A stretch of DNA of 64,000 nt from Paraburkholderia sp. (GTDB lineage: Bacteria; Pseudomonadota; Gammaproteobacteria; Burkholderiales; Burkholderiaceae): positions 20,323 through 84,322 of the forward strand of contig NZ_JAMXLH010000012.1 in the NCBI RefSeq assembly GCF_024281035.1, given 5' to 3'. The stretch's first letter is position 1. Every line of letters begins with the position of its first letter. The translations under genes were made by a program, and so were the position numbers. The notes below the pieces were generated by a model. It ran no database searches, had not been told where the DNA came from, and worked only from the letters and a program-made list of their open reading frames with translations. Positions 7,921 through 16,445 of the stretch are shown here, piece after piece.

Positions 7921-8259
7921 TTACAACTGCGCGTTCATATGGGCGAGGAACGCCTCGATGACCGGCTCGTTGCGTTTGAAGAAAACCCACTGACCGACGC
8001 GCTTCGTCGTCACGAGGCCGGCTTTCTGCAGCGCGGCCAGATGAGCGGAAACGGTCGATTGCGACAGGCCGCAGCGCGCGTCGATCCTGCCTGCGCACAC
8101 GCCGTGTTCGAGCATCAGTTCCTGATCGGCGAAGTACGTTTCGGGTTCTCGCAGCCATGCAAGGATTTCGCGCCGCACGGGGTTGGCGAGCGCTTTGTGG
8201 ATGGCGTCGATATCGACTTCGGCGAGAGCAGTAGCGGGTTTCTTCATACGGTTTTGCAT
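7921..8259 (-). CDS. ArsR family winged-helix repressor
   Basis: 112 residues if the ATG at 8259 is used; an ATG at 8247 would give 108. The fold is the ArsR/SmtB winged helix: LANPVRREILAWLREPE, then recognition helix LSQSTVSAHLAALQKAGLV (about 70-88) and wing VGQWVFFKRNE. Two cysteines (GVCAGRIDARCG) sit just before the recognition helix and could sense thiol-reactive compounds, as in other electrophile-responsive ArsR proteins. It lies upstream of the Old Yellow Enzyme gene with a 73-base gap and is probably autoregulated through direct repeats at its promoter. Confidence 0.88.
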   Translation of the reverse strand: MQNRMKKPATALAEVDIDAIHKALANPVRREILAWLREPETYFADQELMLEHGVCAGRIDARCGLSQSTVSAHLAALQKAGLVTTKRVGQWVFFKRNEPVIEAFLAHMNAQL

Positions 8260-8294
8260 CGTAACTGTGCGAAGTATATATCGTAATTGTGCGA
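8258..8294 (-). promoter_or_regulatory. ArsR operator: two direct repeats around a -10 box
   Basis: ATCGTAACTGTGCGA (8258-8272) and ATCGTAATTGTGCGA (8280-8294) are direct repeats 22 bases apart, about two helical turns. On the minus strand a TATACT -10 box (8273-8278) lies between them. Bound repressor would block RNA polymerase. The inner repeat touches the ATG at 8259, so the mRNA leader must be very short. Confidence 0.7.
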
Positions 8295-8572
8295 TATGGA
8301 CATGGCACTGGCGGCTATGGGGGCAATAGGCGCGGGGGAACAGGGGGTGTTTCTTCGAACTGAAACACATCCTCGTCACAATCCCTTCCTTTTGTGCGCA
8401 CGCAACGAGCGCCGTGGCTCGAAGCCCGCCTTTCACCTGCCCGGCCACACGTCACATACCCGTTCCTGCACTTTAAATTCGTAAGATGCCCATCACGTCC
8501 GATTAACTCCGTATGCGTACGATTGCGCCGTTTCTCCAGCATTAAATCAATCGAAATAAAGGATACGTACGG
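8295..8572. other. Intergenic region before the TonB receptor
   Basis: No gene seen between the ArsR promoter and the receptor start. An AAAGGA ribosome-binding site precedes the receptor ATG. I could not identify a convincing Fur, Pho or two-component binding box. Confidence 0.4.
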
Positions 8573-10747
8573 ATGGCACAAGTTCAGACGCGGCTCCGCA
8601 GAAAGCCGCTTGTACAACTCATTCTGGCTTCGCTTTGCACGACGAGCGCGCCTCTTGCATTCGCACAATCGACCGGCGATCTCGGTTCCGTTCAGAGTAC
8701 GGCCACGTCCGCTTCGACCGTGAGCGACACCGGCGTATCGTCCAATCCCCAGTCCGCACCGGCACAGGCACCTACGCAAGGTTCGCTCAGTGCATCCGAG
8801 CCGAAGTCGATCATCAACCGGAATTACATCCAGAACAGCACGGCGCCGACGGCAAACTACAGTGACATCCTGCAGATCGCGCCGAGCGTTTCGGGTGTCA
8901 CGCCGAACGGTCCCGGCCTCATGGAAACGCAGAGCCTGTCGATCCGCGGGTTCCAGGACGGCCAGTACAACGTGACGTTCGACGGTATTCCGTTCGGCGA
9001 TTCGAACGACTTCACGCATCACTCGACGTCGTTCTTCACCTCGCGCAATCTCGGCAGCATCGCCGTCGATCGCGGTCCCGGCGACGCTTCGCAAATCGGC
9101 TTTGCGACGTTCGGCGGCACCGTGGCGCTCACGTCGATCGAACCGTCGCTCACGCCTGCGTTCACCGTGCTCGGTTCGTATGGCAGCTGGAACACCTGGC
9201 TCACAGGCGCGCAATTCAATACCGGCGACCTGCAGCAATGGGGCGACGCGCGCGCCGTGGTCGGCTACGACCATTCGAGCAGCGACGGCTATCTGAACGA
9301 CGTCAGCCAGCGGCGCGACAACTTCTACTTCAAGCTCGACAAGCCGATCGGCGACAACACCGTACTCACGCTGTACGCCAACTACAACCGTATTTTCCAG
9401 AATACGTCGCTCGGCGCGACAGCGGCCCAGATCCGCCAGTTCGGCCCGAACTTCGCGCTGAACAACGATCCGGCGAGCCAGGCTTTCTCGGGCTACAACT
9501 TCGACCGCATCAACACCGACTTCGAATACATCGGGTTGCAAACCGTGCTGGGCGGCTGGAAGCTCGACAACAAGCTGTACACGTACGGTTACTACCACGA
9601 CGGCTTCAACGGCATGGACCCCAACGGCGAGACGCCCAACGGGACCGTGTTCGGCGCGAACAACGTGCCCGCCACGCAGATGGCCAACAACTATCGCGCG
9701 GTGGGCGACATATTCGACGCGCAGCGGGAACTCGGTCCGGGCAGGTTGCAGCTCGGCGCCTGGGTGGGATACCAGACGAATTTCCGCGACAACATGAACG
9801 TCGATGCAACGTTGAATTTCGCGCTCCAGCAGCTGAACTTCACGATGCACGACACGCTGCTCACGGCCCAGCCGTATATTCAGTACGCGTGGAAGCTGCC
9901 GTATGGATTAACGCTGACACCGGGCATCAAGTTCGTGTCGTTCACCCGCAATCTGAATACGCCGGAGAATCAGAAATCGGGCTTGCCGCTGAATTTCAGC
10001 CATACGTGGACAAAGGCGTTGCCGTCGGTGACGCTGCATAAGCAGATCAATGGAAACTGGAGCGCCTACGCGCAATACGCGCAGGGCTTCCTTGCGCCGA
10101 ACCTGAACGTTTTCTACGTCCCGAATCCGGCACAGTCCGGCCAGCCCGCGCCCGAGCAGACGGACAACTACCAGATCGGCACGACCTACAAGACGAACCG
10201 CCTGACGCTGGCCCTCGATCTCTACTACATCAACTTCCACAACGCCGTGACGAGCACGACGATCGGCGGCAATGTGTTCTTCGCGAACGCGGGTGGTGCC
10301 GTCTACAAGGGTATCGAAACCGAGGCGACGTTCTATGCGGGCTACGGCTTCAGCCTGTACGGCAACCTGACGTTCAACTCGGCCAGGCAGAAGAGCACCG
10401 GCGACTGGATGCCGAACGCGCCGCAACAGACCGCCGCGCTCGGCGTGATCTACGACCGCGGACCGCTGCATGGCTCGCTGATCGGCAAGTACGTCGGCCA
10501 TCAGTTCGGCGATACCGGCGACTCGCAGCCGATCGGCGGTTACATGGTCACGAACCTCGCCGCCGCGTACACGATCAAGTCGCCGACGACCTGGATGCGC
10601 AATACGCGCATCGGACTCGAAATCGACAACCTCTTCAACCGCAACAGCATCAACGGCCTCGCGGGCTATACGGCGCAGGACAACACGCCGCTCTACTGGA
10701 CCATTCCTGGCCGTGCGGTTATCGCGACCCTGTCCACCGACTTCTAA
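8573..10747 (+). CDS. TonB-dependent outer-membrane receptor
   Basis: 724 residues. A long signal peptide ends near AFA-QSTG (about residue 31). A Ser/Ala-rich linker then leads to a plug domain (about 80-200: NYSDILQIAPSVSGV, LSIRGFQDGQYNVTFDG) and a C-terminal beta-barrel. The last residues (IPGRAVIATLSTDF) form the final strand with terminal Phe needed for barrel assembly. It imports a scarce substrate across the outer membrane using TonB energy. Five genes downstream, on the same strand, encode a private ExbB-ExbD-TonB set, a secreted phosphodiesterase and a regulator. Substrate unknown; a phosphorylated organic compound is inferred from the neighbours. Confidence 0.93.
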   Translation: MAQVQTRLRRKPLVQLILASLCTTSAPLAFAQSTGDLGSVQSTATSASTVSDTGVSSNPQSAPAQAPTQGSLSASEPKSIINRNYIQNSTAPTANYSDILQIAPSVSGVTPNGPGLMETQSLSIRGFQDGQYNVTFDGIPFGDSNDFTHHSTSFFTSRNLGSIAVDRGPGDASQIGFATFGGTVALTSIEPSLTPAFTVLGSYGSWNTWLTGAQFNTGDLQQWGDARAVVGYDHSSSDGYLNDVSQRRDNFYFKLDKPIGDNTVLTLYANYNRIFQNTSLGATAAQIRQFGPNFALNNDPASQAFSGYNFDRINTDFEYIGLQTVLGGWKLDNKLYTYGYYHDGFNGMDPNGETPNGTVFGANNVPATQMANNYRAVGDIFDAQRELGPGRLQLGAWVGYQTNFRDNMNVDATLNFALQQLNFTMHDTLLTAQPYIQYAWKLPYGLTLTPGIKFVSFTRNLNTPENQKSGLPLNFSHTWTKALPSVTLHKQINGNWSAYAQYAQGFLAPNLNVFYVPNPAQSGQPAPEQTDNYQIGTTYKTNRLTLALDLYYINFHNAVTSTTIGGNVFFANAGGAVYKGIETEATFYAGYGFSLYGNLTFNSARQKSTGDWMPNAPQQTAALGVIYDRGPLHGSLIGKYVGHQFGDTGDSQPIGGYMVTNLAAAYTIKSPTTWMRNTRIGLEIDNLFNRNSINGLAGYTAQDNTPLYWTIPGRAVIATLSTDF

Positions 10748-10769
10748 CTTTCGACTGGAGCTTTCTTTA

Positions 10770-11459
10770 ATGACTACCGACACTCTGTTGCAACTCGCGA
10801 GCGATTCGGGCGGCGTGTTGTACGTCATCGCGGCCATGCTGTTCGTCGCGCTGACGCTGATCGTCGAGCGCACCTGGTTTTTGCAGCGTGTCGCTGCGAG
10901 CTGTCATGCGGTTCTCCACCACGTCGACAGGCTCGGTCATGTCGATCCGGCAGGGCTTTCGGAACTGGCGGGCCGCTACCGCGATCTGCCGGTAGCCCGG
11001 ATCCTGTCGGTAGCAGCACGGATCGGCGGTGAGCGAGGCCGCGACACGCTTTCGGCCTCGCTCGACGAGACGATCATGCGCGAAGCGCCGCGCGTCGACC
11101 GTTTCTTGTGGGTGCTCGACACCATCGTGACGCTCGCGCCGCTGCTCGGTCTGTTCGGCACGATCGTCGGCATGTTCCACGCGTTCCAGGTGTTGTCCAA
11201 TCCCGGCAATGCGCCCACGCAGGTGACGGGCGGCGTCGCCGAAGCGCTCGTTGCGACCGCATCGGGTCTCTTCGTCGCGATGCTCGGCCTCGTGTTCTTC
11301 AACGGCCTGCACAACCGCGTCCGGATCGTGGTGCACCAGCTCGAAACGCTGAAGGTGTCGCTCGTCAACCGCATGGTCGGCGTCGTCCCCGAAGCGCGTG
11401 CCGAGACGCGCGAGCATCTGCGTGAAGTCGCGGCGAAGCTTGCCGCGCAGGGGGCGTGA
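10770..11459 (+). CDS. exbB: ExbB/TolQ-type proton channel subunit
   Basis: 229 residues from the ATG at 10770, with GGAG upstream. Three membrane helices are visible: about 18-38, 115-140 (LWVLDTIVTLAPLLGLFGTI) and 160-185 (VAEALVATASGLFVAMLGLV). This is the MotA/TolQ/ExbB arrangement with a cytoplasmic loop between the first two. The P-L-L-G-L-F-G-T-I-V-G-M segment is family-typical. It conducts protons with ExbD to power TonB. It begins 22 bases after the receptor gene and overlaps or abuts exbD, indicating one operon. Confidence 0.92.
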   Translation: MTTDTLLQLASDSGGVLYVIAAMLFVALTLIVERTWFLQRVAASCHAVLHHVDRLGHVDPAGLSELAGRYRDLPVARILSVAARIGGERGRDTLSASLDETIMREAPRVDRFLWVLDTIVTLAPLLGLFGTIVGMFHAFQVLSNPGNAPTQVTGGVAEALVATASGLFVAMLGLVFFNGLHNRVRIVVHQLETLKVSLVNRMVGVVPEARAETREHLREVAAKLAAQGA

Positions 11460-11461
11460 CG

Positions 11462-11860
11462 ATGAAGTATTTCGAAGCGCGCAAGGCTCGCATCGAGATC
11501 ATCCCGATGATCGACATCATGTTTTTTCTGCTGGTGTTCTTCATCATGATCACGCTGCACATGATTCCGAACGCGGGCCTCGCGACCCGATTGCCATCGA
11601 GCTCGACCGCGCAGACGCTGCCGCCGACGAAAGTCACGGTGACGCTCGCGGACGACGGCACGCTGTCGGTCGACGGCCGCACGCTCGCGCCCGCACAGCT
11701 CACGGCCCTGCTCGCTGGGCAGGGCGATCCGGCGCATACCGCGGTGACGATCGCCGGTGCGGGTGCGGCGCGCCTGCAGTACCTCGTCAGCACGATGGAT
11801 GCGTGTCGTGCCGCCGGTGTCACTCAGGTCGCCCTCGCTGCCCAGCCCGCGGCGAAGTGA
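11462..11860 (+). CDS. exbD: ExbD/TolR-type energy-transducing subunit
   Basis: 132 residues from the ATG at 11462; a GTG at 11456 overlapping the exbB stop is an alternative. A short cytoplasmic N-terminus precedes one membrane helix, PMIDIMFFLLVFFIMITLHM (about 15-34), that carries the essential proton-binding Asp18. The rest is the periplasmic ExbD/TolR domain (KVTVTLADDGTLSVDGRTL). It works with the preceding ExbB and following TonB and is translationally coupled to exbB. Confidence 0.93.
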   Translation: MKYFEARKARIEIIPMIDIMFFLLVFFIMITLHMIPNAGLATRLPSSSTAQTLPPTKVTVTLADDGTLSVDGRTLAPAQLTALLAGQGDPAHTAVTIAGAGAARLQYLVSTMDACRAAGVTQVALAAQPAAK

Positions 11861-11861
11861 C

Positions 11862-12572
11862 ATGACTACCATGCCCATCGCACGCGTCGCGCCCGGGAAG
11901 CATCGTCTGCCCGCATCGGCGGCTGTCGCGCTGGTCGTCGAAATGGCGATACTCGCGCTCGCCTGGTCGATCCTCAGGCACAAGAGTGCCGAGCCGCCGC
12001 GCGAACGTCCGCCGACCATGCTGTCTCTGACGAGCACGCCCGCACCGAAGCCCGCACCGCCGGTGCCCAGGCCGCAACCGCCCCGTCCGGTGGTGCAGCC
12101 GCCGCGGCCTCATGCGGTTCGGCCGGTGCATCACGTCGAGCATGCCGTGCCGCCGCGCGCCGTCCCTGTCCCGCAGCCCGCACCGTCGCCGGCACCCGCG
12201 CCGGTGGCCGCAGCCGTGCCGCCCGAAGCGGCGCAGCCGCGCGCGCCCGTCGCGCCGCCGGCGCCACCGGCACCTTCGCGGGCCAGTCCGACCTTCGAAA
12301 GCGCGCTACGCGACGCGATCCAGGCCGCACTGCATTACCCGGAATCGGCCCGCATGGCAGGCATGGCAGGGCGCACGCGTGTCGAGTTCCAGTATCGCGA
12401 TGGCGCCGTGTCCGGCGCCAGGGTCGTCGTGTCCAGCGGTGTTGCGATGCTCGATCGCGCAGCACTCGCCGCCGTGCACGACGCTAACTATCCGAAGCCG
12501 GAAGCCGGCTTCGCAGGCAAAACACTCACCGAACAACTATGGGTCAACTTCAGTCTTTCCGAACAAGAATGA
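11862..12572 (+). CDS. tonB: TonB protein
   Basis: 236 residues from the ATG at 11862, one base after the exbD stop. A membrane anchor (about 17-38, VALVVEMAILALAWSIL) is followed by a long Pro/Ala/Val-rich periplasmic span (about 48-140) with repeated PAPAP and PPRP units. The C-terminal TonB domain (about 150-236) contains LHYPESARMAGMAGRTRVEF, the conserved YP motif region. It transfers proton-motive energy to the outer-membrane receptor. Its stop overlaps the next start (ATGA), so the phosphodiesterase is translated with it. Confidence 0.92.
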   Translation: MTTMPIARVAPGKHRLPASAAVALVVEMAILALAWSILRHKSAEPPRERPPTMLSLTSTPAPKPAPPVPRPQPPRPVVQPPRPHAVRPVHHVEHAVPPRAVPVPQPAPSPAPAPVAAAVPPEAAQPRAPVAPPAPPAPSRASPTFESALRDAIQAALHYPESARMAGMAGRTRVEFQYRDGAVSGARVVVSSGVAMLDRAALAAVHDANYPKPEAGFAGKTLTEQLWVNFSLSEQE

Positions 12573-14122
12573 GCCGTTTTCTACCGATCCTCGCCACGCT
12601 TGGCGCCCTCGTAGCGGGCCACGCCGAAGCGGCTGCATCGCTGCCTGCCGGGGCGAACGTTCACCACGTGCTGCTGGTGAGCGTCGACGGACTGCATGCG
12701 AGCGACCTTGCACACTTCGTCTCCGCGCATCCGGACAGCGCGCTGGCACAGCTCGCGGCGCATGGCGTCAACTACACGAACGCGAGCGCCGTCGTACCGG
12801 CCGACTCGTTCCCAGGGCTGCTTGCACTCGTGACCGGCGGCACGCCCGCGGCCACCGGCGTGTACTACGACGATTCGTATGACCGCGCGCTTTCGCCTCC
12901 GGGCAGCGACTGCAGCCACACGGGCACACGCGTGCGCTACGACGAATCGCTGGACAAGGACGACGGCCACGGCCACGAGATGATCGATCCGGCCAGGCTT
13001 CCGCGTGATCCGCGGCACGCTTGCGCGCCCGTCTACCCGCACGCGTTCCTGCGCGTGAACACCGTGTTCGAGGCCGTGCGCGACGCAGGCGGTTACACCG
13101 CGTGGATCGACAAGCATCCGACCTACGAACTGGTCGCAGGTCCATCCGGGCACGGCGTCGACGATCTGTTCCTGCCGGAGATCGGTGCGAACTACGAGGG
13201 GCTCATCGACACAAAGGTCAGTGAGATCACCGGTTCGCTCGCGCGCACCGAGGCTTACGACGACATGAAGGCGCGCGCGATCGTCAACGAAATCGATGGT
13301 CTGAGCCACGACGGCAAAGCATCGGCAACCGTGCCGAACGTGTTCGGCCTGAACCTGCAGTCGGTCAATGTCGCGCAGAAGATCTACGGCTATCGCGACG
13401 ACAACGGTGCGCTCACACCCGGTCTCGAAGGTGCGATCGCGCATGTCGACACGCAACTGCGCACATTCGTGAATGAGCTTGAACGGCGGCACCTGAGCGA
13501 CGACACGCTCGTGATCGTGACGGCAAAGCACGGCAACGGGCCGATCGACCGTGCGCGACTCGACAAGGTAGACGAGGCGAGGCTCGCCCGTGTGATCGAT
13601 ACGGCGGCGCCCGGCGCGCTCGCGCAGTTGACGACCGATCACGGCGCGCTTGTATGGCTGCGCGATCCGTCCGCCGCACGGCCCATCGCCGCCGCGCTGC
13701 GCAAGCACGCCCGCGAGCTTGGCATCGCGGACATCATCAGCGGCGAGCGACTGGCGCTGCGGTTTCCGGCGCCCACCGCCGACAGCCGCACGCCGGACAT
13801 CGTGATCGTGTCGCGCAACGGCGTCATATTTACGCCGCAGCACGACGGTAAGCTCGCCGAGCACGGGGGATTCCACGAGGACGACACCCACGTCGCGCTG
13901 CTCGTGTCGAACGCACGGCTCGCCGACGCGGGGCGCAGCGTCACGTGGCCCGTCTCGACGACCCAGGTCGCGCCGTCGATTCTTGCCGCGCTCGGCCTGC
14001 CGCCGGATGCGCTGCAGGCAGTCAGGCTCGAAGGCACGCCGGTGCTGCCCGATACGGCGTGGACCGCGCAGGACCAGTCGCCCGGGACGACAGCAGCGCT
14101 CACGCCGCGCAACGGCCAATAA
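12569..14122 (+). CDS. Secreted type I phosphodiesterase / nucleotide pyrophosphatase family protein (alkaline phosphatase superfamily)
   Basis: 517 residues from the ATG at 12569, overlapping the tonB stop. A signal peptide (MSRFLPILATLGALVAGHAEA, about 1-23) sends it to the periplasm. The metal-site motifs of the alkaline phosphatase superfamily are present: VSVDG with Asp40, the nucleophile loop PADSFPGL with Ser80 in the usual Thr/Ser position, AWIDKHP, VTAKHGNGPID and EHGGFHEDDTHVALL. Such enzymes hydrolyse phosphate monoesters or diesters. Sitting between tonB and a two-component system, it probably processes the substrate that the receptor imports, or releases phosphate from it. Exact substrate unknown. 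Confidence 0.88.
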   Translation: MSRFLPILATLGALVAGHAEAAASLPAGANVHHVLLVSVDGLHASDLAHFVSAHPDSALAQLAAHGVNYTNASAVVPADSFPGLLALVTGGTPAATGVYYDDSYDRALSPPGSDCSHTGTRVRYDESLDKDDGHGHEMIDPARLPRDPRHACAPVYPHAFLRVNTVFEAVRDAGGYTAWIDKHPTYELVAGPSGHGVDDLFLPEIGANYEGLIDTKVSEITGSLARTEAYDDMKARAIVNEIDGLSHDGKASATVPNVFGLNLQSVNVAQKIYGYRDDNGALTPGLEGAIAHVDTQLRTFVNELERRHLSDDTLVIVTAKHGNGPIDRARLDKVDEARLARVIDTAAPGALAQLTTDHGALVWLRDPSAARPIAAALRKHARELGIADIISGERLALRFPAPTADSRTPDIVIVSRNGVIFTPQHDGKLAEHGGFHEDDTHVALLVSNARLADAGRSVTWPVSTTQVAPSILAALGLPPDALQAVRLEGTPVLPDTAWTAQDQSPGTTAALTPRNGQ

Positions 14123-14160
14123 TCCGCCAATGATCCGCCTGATAATCCGCCAATAATCCG
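14121..14160 (+). repeat. Short direct repeats (AATCCGCC units) between phosphodiesterase and response regulator genes
   Basis: The motif (A)ATCCGCC or ATCCG is repeated four times in about 40 bases directly after the phosphodiesterase stop codon. It fills the whole gap before the response regulator start. Confidence 0.6.
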
Positions 14161-14163
14161 ACG

Positions 14164-14880
14164 ATGAGCAGTCCATCCACAGGCCGCCCGAAAGTGCTGG
14201 TCGTCGAAGACGACCCCGGTGCCGGGCTGGAAGTCACCGCCGCCCTCGAGGACTACGGGTTCGAGGTCGAATGTGTTCCGACCGGGCATCGCGGACTGCT
14301 GCGCGCGACCAACGGCGAATTCGATGCCGTCGTGCTGGACCGGATGCTGCCCGATATCGACGGCCTGTCGATTCTCGCGACGCTGCGCAATATCGGCAAA
14401 GAGATGCCCGTGCTGATCCTCAGTGCGCTCGACGCGGTGGACGAGCGTATCCGCGGATTGCGGGCGGGCGGCGACGATTATCTCGTCAAGCCGTTCGACG
14501 GGCTCGAGCTCACGGCGCGGCTGAACGCGCTCCTGCGGCGCCGGTACGCGACGGCGAACGGCACGTCGGCTGTGTCGGTGCTCCGGGTCGACGATCTGAC
14601 GCTCGACACGCATACGCGCGTCGTGCGGCGCGCAGGACAGGTCGTCGAACTGAAGCCGCGTGAATACGGCCTCCTCGAATACCTGATGCGTCACGCGGGC
14701 GAGGTGGTGACGCGCGCGATGCTGCTCGAGTCGGTCTGGAATTATCACTTCAACACGCAGACGAACGTGATCGACATGCATATCAGCAATCTGCGCCGCA
14801 AGCTCAGCTTTGCCGGGCAGATGTCGGCGATGGTCGTCACGGTGCGCAACGCGGGCTATATCATCCATGCAACTGGGTAA
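14164..14880 (+). CDS. OmpR-family response regulator
   Basis: 238 residues. The receiver is complete: acidic pair Asp16/Asp17 after Glu15, phospho-acceptor Asp59 (VVLDRMLP), Ser87 and Lys109 (DDYLVKPF). The C-terminal winged helix (about 140-236) contains ELKPREYGLLEYLMRHAGEV and VIDMHISNLRRKL. It pairs with the kinase that starts 14 bases before its stop. It probably controls the receptor/TonB/phosphodiesterase block. It resembles the two regulators near the RND pump (RAGGDDYL, LPDIDGLSIL), pointing to shared ancestry. Confidence 0.95.
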   Translation: MSSPSTGRPKVLVVEDDPGAGLEVTAALEDYGFEVECVPTGHRGLLRATNGEFDAVVLDRMLPDIDGLSILATLRNIGKEMPVLILSALDAVDERIRGLRAGGDDYLVKPFDGLELTARLNALLRRRYATANGTSAVSVLRVDDLTLDTHTRVVRRAGQVVELKPREYGLLEYLMRHAGEVVTRAMLLESVWNYHFNTQTNVIDMHISNLRRKLSFAGQMSAMVVTVRNAGYIIHATG

Positions 14881-16228
14881 GGGGCGCGTGCGCACGTGGT
14901 TCGGCAGCGTCGGCTGGGTGCTGGCGGTGTTCGTCGGTTCGGCGGCCGTGCTGTTCGGGCTCCTCTATTGGCTGACGGCCAGCTATCTGCTGCACGAAGT
15001 CGACGAGCGCCTGCGCGGCGAGTTCGCCGAGTTTCATGCGATCGACCGCGATCAGGCGATCACCACCATCGATGCGCTCAGCCACCGCGACATCGCCAGC
15101 CGGCGCCCCTATGGCGTGTTCGAGGCGGACGGCACGCGGCTCGCGGGCAATGTGCCCGCGCTGCCGCCGGAAGAGGACCGCAAGCCGTTCAACTACACGG
15201 AGACGATCCGCGACGGCAACCGCATGGAGACCGCGTATTACCGCGGCATCATCATCCGGACGACGAGCGGGTTGCGTATCGTCGTCGGGCATTCGATCGA
15301 CGAAGTGCTCCGCTTCGATCACACGCTGCTCAAGACGCTGTGCGCCGGAGTGGCGCTGGCAAGCCTGCTGGCACTTGTGTGCGGCGCCGTGCTCAACCAC
15401 CTCGCTAACCGCAGGATTGCCGCGATCGGAGAGACCGCGCGTGAAATCATGGCCGGGAAGCTCAACCGGCGGCTGCCGCAGCGCGGCACCAACGACGATC
15501 TCGACCGTCTTGCGGCGATCGTCAACACGATGCTCGACGAGATCGAACGGCTCGTCGAGGAAGTCCGCGGCGTATGCGCGGGCGTGGCGCATGATCTGCG
15601 CACGCCGATGACCTCACTGCGCGCAGGTCTGGAACGCGCCCGCCGGCGCGCGGAAACGCCCGAAGCCTATGTGCGCGCCATCGACGAGGCGATGGCGCAG
15701 GCGGACAACGTGCTCCAGCGCTTCACTGCGTTGCTACGCATTGCGGAAATCGAATCGGGCAGTCGTCGTGCCAGCTTCCGGAAAATTTCTCTCGATGCCG
15801 TGATGCGCGATGTCGTCGAACTCTATGAGCCTCTTGCGGAGCATCGCCAGCTTTCGCTGACACTGGATGCTCACGCGTCAGTCGAGGTGAACGGGGACTT
15901 CGATCTACTGTTCGGTGCGATCGAAAACCTCGTCGATAATGCGCTGAAATTTACGCCGGAAGGTGGTGCGGTTACGTTGGGCGTACGGATCGACGCCGGG
16001 CAGCCGTTACTCGTGGTCGCGGACACCGGACCCGGCATCGCACCGGCCGAACGCGGCGCGGTGCTGCGAACGTTCTACCGCGGACGGACGGACGAATGTT
16101 CCGTCCCAGGCCACGGCCTCGGTCTCAGTCTCGTCGCTGCCATTGCGCGGCTCCACGATGCCGCCATCGAGATCCGGGACAACAAGCCTGGCTGCAGAAT
16201 GCAGTTGCGGTTTCCGGGTGTCGCCTAG
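14867..16228 (+). CDS. Sensor histidine kinase
   Basis: 453 residues from the ATG at 14867, overlapping the regulator gene by 14 bases. Two membrane helices (about 11-36 and 158-180) flank a periplasmic sensor of about 120 residues. A HAMP linker, a dimerisation domain with the phospho-accepting His in GVAHDLRTPM, an N-box (IENLVDNALKFTPEGG) and a G-box (VVADTGPGIAP) follow. All catalytic motifs are intact. The sensor domain resembles those of the two kinases near the RND pump (paired phrases such as RRPYGVFEADGTRLAGN). Ligand unknown. Confidence 0.94.
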   Translation: MQLGKGRVRTWFGSVGWVLAVFVGSAAVLFGLLYWLTASYLLHEVDERLRGEFAEFHAIDRDQAITTIDALSHRDIASRRPYGVFEADGTRLAGNVPALPPEEDRKPFNYTETIRDGNRMETAYYRGIIIRTTSGLRIVVGHSIDEVLRFDHTLLKTLCAGVALASLLALVCGAVLNHLANRRIAAIGETAREIMAGKLNRRLPQRGTNDDLDRLAAIVNTMLDEIERLVEEVRGVCAGVAHDLRTPMTSLRAGLERARRRAETPEAYVRAIDEAMAQADNVLQRFTALLRIAEIESGSRRASFRKISLDAVMRDVVELYEPLAEHRQLSLTLDAHASVEVNGDFDLLFGAIENLVDNALKFTPEGGAVTLGVRIDAGQPLLVVADTGPGIAPAERGAVLRTFYRGRTDECSVPGHGLGLSLVAAIARLHDAAIEIRDNKPGCRMQLRFPGVA

Positions 16229-16445
16229 CAAGCGTGTTGCCACGCTGAGCCAGATACGAAGGTGCAGGTTCTTCTGCATCCGGAGCCGTCACGTATAGCG
16301 TGCGGTGGACGCTCACAACCGGTCCATGAACAGTCTGGAAACACAACCGCTCGAACAATAACCACGCCTCGAATTCACGCAATGCAGAAATTTTGTTAGT
16401 TTCCTGTTTGCACGTAGGGATGCATGTCAATAACAAGGCTCACAC

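Noticed and set aside
8315..9850. Long minus-strand frame opposite the TonB receptor
   Set aside because: Antisense shadow; no recognisable motif and no start signal.
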